64,000 nucleotides of DNA from Lunularia cruciata (taxonomy: Eukaryota; Streptophyta; Marchantiopsida; Lunulariales; Lunulariaceae). Shown one piece after another: positions 57,389 to 64,000 of this stretch. Position 1 is the first letter of the stretch; every line of letters begins with the position of its first letter. The stretch spans positions 34,697,493 to 34,761,492 of the forward strand of contig OX419759.1 of the NCBI GenBank assembly GCA_948567375.1, read 5' to 3'. Made by a program: the position numbers and the translations under genes. The notes beneath the pieces are model-generated. The model worked only from the letters and a program-made list of their open reading frames with translations, did no database searches and was not told the origin of the DNA.

Positions 57389-59413
57389 GATCTAGCTCTG
57401 TGAGCCACCCAATCCAGAACCATAGGCTGAACTTAACAGGAAACTATAATATTAAATAGACAAGGGTAGAAACCTATAAAACCAAACTCCGTAGAATAGA
57501 CGAGTTCTTTTAAGGTCAAGGATAATCACAAAACCTTCAGGGAGAACCAACCTTGGGAGCAATTGAAAACAACATGCTCTAGCAAAAGGAGTTTTCTAAC
57601 AATCCAAGAATAGAGAGAGAGTGTTAGACTACGGGAAACTTTGAGGCATTAACAATAAGAACAAATTGAGCACAAGCAGCCATGTGCCCGGTGCACTCTC
57701 AAGACCAAACAATCCCTATGAGATAGCCTTTGAACTTTCTCCTTCTTGCCTTAGCTCAGCCACAATCCTTTCTCCTTCCTCCTACTACTCAATTTCTTCC
57801 TACGAGAAAGTCACATTCTCTTGAACTTTTTGCACCTCAGCTTCACCCTCACTCTCCTTGCTGGATTCTTCACTCTGCAATGTTAAGTCCACTTCTCCTT
57901 CCTCTGACCCCTCCAATGTAGACTTTGCTTCTCCTTCCGATTTGACCTCCTCTTCTTCATGTACAATCTTTTAGGTTTTTGCTTTCCTTCCCTTTGCCCA
58001 ATCCTTCTTAACTTACAAGGCTGTATTGGAAAGCTCTCCACCTCAGATCAACTTCTTTTTTTCTTTCTTGGTAGGAGTACATACATCTTTCTGTTTTGTC
58101 CCGCTCTTGCATAATGGTCGTCATTGCTTCTTAACTGCCAAATATATTGTTGCTCGTCATGTATGGCTTCTTGACATAGATCAGGATGAAAGTGAGATAC
58201 AACCTTCTTCTTCTCATCACTACTCAGCAAGTTCAACTTGAGGTAAACATGCACTGCAAAATGAATGAAGTAATGCAGTGGTGTCAAACTCCTCCAATTC
58301 AGTACCATCTACCGTGTCCTCTGATAGAAACACTTTGCCCAATTGATCGGCTCTCCTGCAAACATTTTATGGAAGAACACCACTTGCTACTTTGAAACGT
58401 GAGAGGTGTGGTTGAATTTAAAGAATGCCATCATTACACTTACAATACTTCTCCATAATAGGTCCCGATAGGTGTCCACCTTGTACCCATTCTTTGTACA
58501 CTTTGAGGTGAACAAATTTCTGATTTCTTGGGTTTCTTCCACGACTTCTCCTTTCCCCAAGAGCGTAGCCCTGTTCTCTTCCCCACGCTCTCTTCCTAAC
58601 ACCAACCTCCAATCCAACTCTATTCATAAAGTTGGATTGCCTCTCTTCTCTACCATTGTCGGCACATCTACACACTTATTGGCCATGATCTCTACCATGA
58701 GATTGGGAAAGCTCAAGCTCCAATTCCATGCAAGGAAAGTAATACAATGTTTACTAAGAACTTTGATGCGGGCCATAATGTCTAACCCCCAAATAATTGG
58801 GTTCCTCACTGCTAGTGTAGGGCACTTCTTGATTCCTTTCATTCTACTTTCCTTTGTGCTACTCTTCTTCAAGACAATTCTCCCATCCCTTGAGCGTGCA
58901 ATTCTAAATCCCTTTGGATTCACCAAAACTTCACTCACTACCACTTCTCTCCCTTAGTCTCCCTCAAGATGACTTTGCAAAGTCAAAGGAAATTCACTTG
59001 TCATTTGTCTCCTTCTTGATTTAAAACTTGACTTTATAGTCTGACATTTATAAGTCATTCTTTGGATGCTCATCTACCAAGAAATCACACCTTCTGCATG
59101 CACTTCTCTTATCACTCCTACTTGTGCCTTAGCCATTTTGTGTGCAGTACAATCTTGAATTTCCAATCCCAAAGGAAAGTTGTTGCATTGAGTTGGTCAC
59201 CTCAAGGCAAAGTATCCTTACTTTGGGTTGAAATCTGACAAATCCGATCCAAGTATTGATAATTACTGACCCATGGTAACGTTCTTTGGGTTGATACAAG
59301 AACATAAATAGTCTTCTTTCTTCCATCCTTCATGCTCAATTCCCCTTCAACTATACACTTCTTCTTTGAAAAAACCCTTAAACCAACTCAAAACCAAAAA
59401 TATGGGTACCACA

Positions 59414-59548
59414 ACACACATGGTACCTAGCTATGGAGCCTATGGATCAAAGGTTGGAGGTAAACCTATCCCTACTACTTTGGGTGTGCATAGATCCCAA
59501 CCAATAGAACCTTTCACTCTAGGTTTTGGTATTCTTGCTATCATGTAG
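59414..59548 (+). pseudogene. D2 gag, small segment
   Basis: About 45 codons open after the ACACA duplication, ending at a TAG near 59547. Position between the zinc knuckle and the Gag C-terminal part of D2 suggests Gag; there is no independent motif. Confidence 0.4.
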
Positions 59549-61560
59549 AGTAGTAATGGGTGACCTAACTTGTCATCATAACATGCCCTCCTAGTCTACT
59601 TGTCATCATTTCCAGCATTACCAAGGAGAAAGGCACAACATTCTTAGAAGGAATGAACCTAAGCATACTGCCCGCACACCAATCCAAACCAATTGGGCAT
59701 ACAAACACGCATGCAAGCACGGAGAAGATCTAATTGTAAGAATCCAATAACAGCTCTCCATGCTTTTTGTCAAAATTGAGCTTCAGAGCTCTCTTGCTTT
59801 GTCATCAACCCTAAACTCCAATCTGTACTTCAGCCTTCACCCAATCTGTACTCCAAGTGGAGTGATCCTATGTCTCCTTGACAAGGAAATCCTATGTAAA
59901 TCAGATGGATATAACTTTCTTTTTGTATTGTGCATTATAATATTATAAAATTCAATGGAAATCCTGTGAGATAAGCTTTCCAACGATATAAAATAAGCCA
60001 CAATCTACCTACTACATCTTCCCTAACAAGCTCTCAAACTTGGCCACTTTTTTGTAATTTTTGCCCTAATTTTGAAATCCATAATTTAGGGTTTGCTGGT
60101 GGTTTTGTGCAATTTTCCCTAGATTTCTGGATCAAAATTGCACTTAATCCTCACAAACACTCCAGAAATCTAAAATAATCAGTCATAAACACACAAATAA
60201 AAGAAAAGACACTCAATCATGATAAAAGATAGAAGTGCTCTCTTGAGTTGACAACAATATTTTTAGTAGAGTTTGTTGCATCAGCTCTCACTCTCCATGG
60301 CCCCACAGTCAATTAAAATTTTCAAAATATATTTTTGTGCCCTTTCCTTAACCTTTGTAAATTTTAGTACCCTAATCCAACCCCAAATCCTAGATATGGA
60401 TCAACTCGTGAGGTGGGCTAACTTGTGAGCTGTACATACCTCCTCGATATGCTTGATCCAAGACCTTGAATTTTCTATTTGAGAAATTCATATGACAACT
60501 TTGCATAAAAGTGCAAATCATAACCATCAACAATAATAAAAATTTTCACAAGGTGATTCAGACCAAAACTTTAGGAGTGACCAAATCTTCAAATGATCAC
60601 AATGTCATCTCCAACTCCTCACTTTCCAAAGCTCCAAATTCAATTGGCCAGATCTAATTTGAGATTGATCAAAATCTAAAATTTCTTGAGCTTATCATTA
60701 CAAGCACTCTATCAACTCACCAACCTAATTGACAAATCATGAAGATGTGTCATAAATCTCTCTTAATAATCTATTTTGTGCTCCTTGGTATGAATATTAT
60801 CCCCCTTGACTCAATCTATCATATCTCTCAAAAAATTGACTCAAATCACTTGATTCTAGTCTTCAAATTATAGTCTGTCAGCTCCTTTCTCCAACCGTGG
60901 TCTTTACTCCTTGAATGCTATCCCCAAACTCTCTTCATGGTCAAAAAACTCCCCACTTTCTCTTGGAATCCAATCTCTTGCAATTTTGTCATTCAGCCTA
61001 TTCACTTTTTAAAAGGTAGACCCCACAACTCCATCTTGAGCTCATGAGAAAAATTGAGTCATTTTCCAACTACAAGAGCACATAGATTGTTAATTCCCAT
61101 ACTTGCTCATAAGTAAGCTCTGGAAGGACAATAGGATCTAGGTTTTCTATCATTGACTCTATGAACACCGCCCCAAAACATACCACCATCCAATCTTGTA
61201 GGCCATTGCAGTGTAGAATCTCAAGCCTGATGAGAAAAGGATTCAGTAGTGGTAGATCAAGAGCATGGAACACCTCTTAATCAATTGCTCTCTCTAATGC
61301 TTGGCCTCCATGCTCTGCTACAACTCTCACTCTCAATGTCCTCCTCTTGTTTGAGACTCCTCCCACTAAAACACACCTTCCACCCAACTCTCCACCAACT
61401 ATATACATAAGAACCCTCAAAGGGGACAAGACCATAATTCATGTGGCCAATCATATACATATACATAGATTGCTCACATGGCAATAGCTGAACGGTGGGA
61501 TCTGCCATACATCCTACTCCATCTTTACGGAGATAAACCACATAAGTTTACTTTTTCAAG
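59549..61560. other. Unassigned AT-rich insert in D2 (about 2 kb)
   Basis: Not homologous to families A, C or D in this window. It contains only short ORFs; the longest are on the minus strand at 61281-61541 and 61070-61273. A TATA-like TATATAG on the minus strand near 61400 precedes G-rich sequence. It may be an LTR or fragment of a fourth element. Borders are approximate and set by where D2 Gag-like text stops and resumes. Confidence 0.35.
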
Positions 61561-62785
61561 GGCTACCAGACCTCAAATTTTTGAAGGTTAAGACACGCTT
61601 GAGTAAGAAGGAGCATGATCTTGAAGAAGCAAGTACCACTTCTTTGTCTTCATGAAAAGTGAACAGACTATGCCCAAAAGCTATTCTTTTTGCAAAGGAG
61701 GAGAAGATTCTAGCAAAATCTAAAGCTAAAGCTTTGCAGAAAGAAATCCAAGAAGCAATACAAAGAACTTGGGAAATGAGTTTGGAGGCTCATACAAAGG
61801 TGAAGCCTCTAAATTTTCTAGTGGACATTAGATCCAAAGTAAAGGATCTGATCCAAGCCAAGGTGAGTAACCCCAAAGAACCTCGGGTCAAGACCACCAA
61901 TACTATGGTCACCATCATGAAGCGCCTTGAAGTATAATTTGAATAAGGAGAGACTTTGAAGCCAAAGATGAAGGTGAAGAAGATGAAGTTTGGGGGAGTA
62001 CCCCAATATAATTTTGTGTTAGATCTGGTGTCCAAAAATGGGAATATAACATTTAAGCAATTGTGTGAAGACAACAAGTTGTAAAAGAAACAACTAAGTT
62101 CAGCCCTCAAGAAAGTAAGGGCGATGACCAAGAAGGACTTGCCAACAATTTATCATATTGAACAAGGAGATTTGGGATCTCCTTAAGTAGAAACAGAGAT
62201 CACGGGTTGCATAATAACATTGATACTCATTGATTTGGGTTCTGGTGCTAATGTCATGACTGAGGATACTGCAAACCAGTTACGGTATCATACATTTGAG
62301 CCAACACACCAAATTCTAAAGTTTGCAGACCAAACAAGGAGAGGGCATTTGGGCATGCTGTTGAATATCGCTGCAATCATTGGAGGGGTGCCCTTCAAAT
62401 TAAATTACATTGTGTTGCAACAGTAACCAAAACTGGTAACCATCTATTGATCAAAAGACATTGGTTGTACATTGCCCAAGTTCTTGTGGATTGGTACTAG
62501 CAGAAGTTGAGGTTGAAGGACATCTTGTCCAAAGACCAGAAGCTGGTGATTGTGAGTTGGATGAAGGTTCCTCACCTCGGGGAGACAACTTTGTCAGAAG
62601 ACAAAGATGAATCCAAAAATTCATTATCTTTGTCTTCAAACGACTCTGAACACAAATTCCAAATCAATTACTTGGAGTGCTACAAGTTAGAGGTCAAAGA
62701 TGTAGACCCATACAACATTGCCTTGGGTGAAAAAAATTTGGAAGAAGGGGGTTTGACTACCAATTGACTCGGGTTAAGCCAAGTT
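61561..62785 (+). pseudogene. D2 gag end and protease
   Basis: Parallels D1 31300-32097: the segment near 61659-61937 matches the D1 Gag end. The protease frame at 62220-62426 has Leu-Ile-Asp-Leu-Gly-Ser-Gly with the expected Asp. Frames change near 61940, 62080 and 62425. It ends at AGTT, where an A LTR is inserted. Confidence 0.75.
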
Positions 62786-63495
62786 TGTAACACCTATTTA
62801 TGCATGTATGTGCTATTGTGATATTTAGTTTGGTGTGATAAGTACTTGAGAGGTATTTTATATATAAAGGCAAAAGATGGTTCTACATTAGTCATGATTA
62901 GCTAAAGTTAGTCATAACTAAGATAGAGTGGACCTTACTTTAGAGGAAATAGAAAAGATGAGCACCACTATTTTGGATTCTAGTGTGTTGACTTGGTATT
63001 ATTCTTAGGTGTTTGGCTTTGGAGAAAGAGTTTAGAACTCTTGGATCCACAAGCCTTTTTGTTTCGGATTCTTCTATGGTCCAAGGATAGCCCATGTGAA
63101 GGAATCCTTGACTTAGTGGTCAAGTCAAGATAAGACCACATGCTTAAGATAATATTAGCATGAGTATGGATATTCCTTAAGCTTTTTGACTTTATTTGAC
63201 TTTTATTCTAGTAACTTGAGTTACTCTAGTAATTAGTAACTTTGGTGTGTAACTATTTCATAATTATGTAAACAAGGGGTGAAGAGGTACTCAACATCCT
63301 ATCATTTGCAACTTTCTCTCTCTCATTGAGTTAAATCATTAGAGTCATTGAGTTTAGTGAGCAATATCTTGAGTCTTGGAGTGTTAGCCTTGGACGAGTA
63401 TGATGGAGTTGGGGTTCTTTGCCTTCTTAGTCCATGGTGCGCTACCATAATAGCCATCAGAGGTTCATCCTGATTGAGATACAAGCCAACTCACA
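62786..63495 (+). repeat. Family A solo LTR in D2
   Basis: 710 bp, TGTAACACCT to CAACTCACA, more diverged than the other A LTRs. Flanks are AGTT (62782-62785) and AGTC (63496-63499), a 4-bp duplication with one change; D2 text is continuous across it by comparison with D1. Confidence 0.85.
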
Positions 63496-64000
63496 AGTCA
63501 ATCATGTTGAAGGAGTCATCAACCCCAATGACTATCAAAACTTTGTCTTGTCTAGAGGAATTTTTTTGAAGATTTCAAAGACAATCACTTTGGAGGAGTT
63601 CATAGGAAACACTACCTTGGCTGTAGGGTACAAGAATGTATTTGCCTGGTCTATTGATCAAATGCCTATTATTCCATGCCAATTTGGAGATTGTCGGATT
63701 GATCTTGTTGAAGGTGTAGTTCCAATTTGGCAAAGACAATTCCACCTGAACCTTAAGTACTCACTTTTGGTGAAAGATGAGTTTGACAAGTACTTAGGGG
63801 TCGGAATAATCCTTCCAGTCTTGAGAAGTGAGTGGGTTTTCCCCATTTTCATTGTTCCAAAGAAGAAGACTGGGAAGATTTGAGTGTGCCAAGATTTTTG
63901 TGAATGCAATCACGAGGAAGGATAATCATCTCTTATCTTTTATTGATACAATTTTGGACCAGGTAGTTGGTCATCCTTGCTATACTTTTCTCAATGGATT
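63496..64000 (+). pseudogene. pol: D2 RT, N-terminal part, cut by window end
   Basis: Continues the D2 frame to about 63883 with the Lys-Tyr-Ser-Leu-Leu-Val-Lys-Asp and Ser-Glu-Trp-Val text shared with D1 RT (30450-30719). A TGA near 63881 breaks it. After that, RT text continues to the window end with Val-Val-Gly-His-Pro-Cys-Tyr, in another frame. Confidence 0.75.

Larger units (their letters stand above)
54469..57723. mobile_element. Family C LTR-like element (copy 2)
   Basis: The start TGTCAAG and the end ...TATGAGA (CGACA in copy 1) fit TGTC...GACA termini. The right part aligns with 1-792. Net length is about 2.6 kb without the A LTR fragment at 56779-57388. It interrupts the D LTR 52395-59413. 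No clear target duplication remains (ACTAT left, TAGCC right). Much of it is G-rich direct repeats. Probably a solo LTR of a third retrotransposon family; orientation is unknown. Confidence 0.5.
53194..58944 (-). pseudogene. LTR-encoded coiled-coil protein remnant (copy in 52395-59413)
   Basis: The N-terminal domain at 58418-58944 has the Ile-Thr-Phe-Leu-Ala-Trp-Asn-Trp motif; Val-Ser-His-Phe-His-Pro is at 58048-58308. It is interrupted by element C. Coiled-coil text lies at 53600-54371, and the C-terminus at 53194-53406 ends Asp-Ile-Gly-Leu-Asp and stop. It is the only degenerate copy with nearly the full ORF length. Confidence 0.6.
52395..59413 (-). mobile_element. Family D solo LTR (antisense) split by element C
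   Basis: Begins TGTGATAACC at 52395 and ends GGTACCACA at 59413, flanked by the perfect 5-bp duplication ACACA (52390-52394 and 59414-59418). Without element C (54469-57723) it is about 3.76 kb, the same size as the complete copy at 3544-7322. Confidence 0.8.
48889..64000 (+). mobile_element. D2: family D Ty3/gypsy element, gag to RT, multiply interrupted, runs off the window
   Basis: True D2 segments are 48889-49588, 51501-52394, 59414 to about 59548, about 61560-62785 and 63496-64000. The parts between are two antisense D LTRs, one holding element C with an A LTR fragment; an unassigned insert; and an A solo LTR. Order of domains is gag, zinc knuckle, gag end, protease, RT. Its pol parallels D1 on the opposite strand. 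Confidence 0.8.

Noticed and set aside
61070-61541. Minus-strand ORFs in the unassigned insert as a host gene
   Set aside because: Two short frames separated by a stop, no motif, and inside an element.

Overview
The window is a block of nested retrotransposons from a large, repeat-rich land-plant genome; I see no host gene, rRNA or tRNA. The plant assignment rests on Ty3/gypsy elements with tRNA-Asp-like primer sites and long LTRs, deep nesting, and decay dominated by C-to-T and G-to-A stop mutations as expected of methylated repeats. The species cannot be named from the sequence.

Family A is a Ty3/gypsy element. Its 692-bp LTR runs TGTAACACCC...GGCTCACA. It has a primer-binding site, a small extra zinc-knuckle ORF (called ORF-Z here), and one 1608-aa Gag-PR-RT-RNaseH-INT ORF. 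Two copies have all ORFs open: A2 (13489-21304, +) and A5 (33388-41220, -). A4 (21305-28006, -, plus 41221-42350, +) and A3 (3042-13488, +, plus 32256-33387, -) are each split in two pieces of opposite strand. A1 (793-3041, +, and 32098-32255, -) is older. One full-length solo LTR (62786-63495) and one truncated LTR (56779-57388) also occur.

Family D is an older Ty3/gypsy element with LTRs of about 3.8 kb (TGTGGTACC...GGGTTGTCACA). Its U3 encodes a long coiled-coil protein. D1 (28088-32097, -) and D2 (48889-64000, +, heavily interrupted) flank one shared LTR. Four further D LTRs stand alone: 3544-7322 (+), 43962-47498 (-), 49589-51500 (-) and 52395-59413 (-). Family C is seen only as LTR-like pieces (1-792 and 54469-57723) carrying a 123-bp tandem repeat. 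About 2 kb near 59549-61560 is unassigned.

The target-site duplications give the history. A2 has GGTC (A3) on its left and GATC (A4) on its right; A5 has the reciprocal pair. A3, A4 and A1 are each split so that their second piece lies in opposite orientation. One inversion through the inverted A copies (13489-21304 versus 33388-41220) would rejoin A1, A3, A4 and the D LTR with matching duplications (GTAC, GGTC, GATC, AGCC). So the window holds either a real retrotransposon-mediated inversion or an assembly flip with the same signature.

The most novel items are the LTR-encoded protein of family D, the extra ORF-Z of family A, the 4-bp target duplications of family A, and the inversion.
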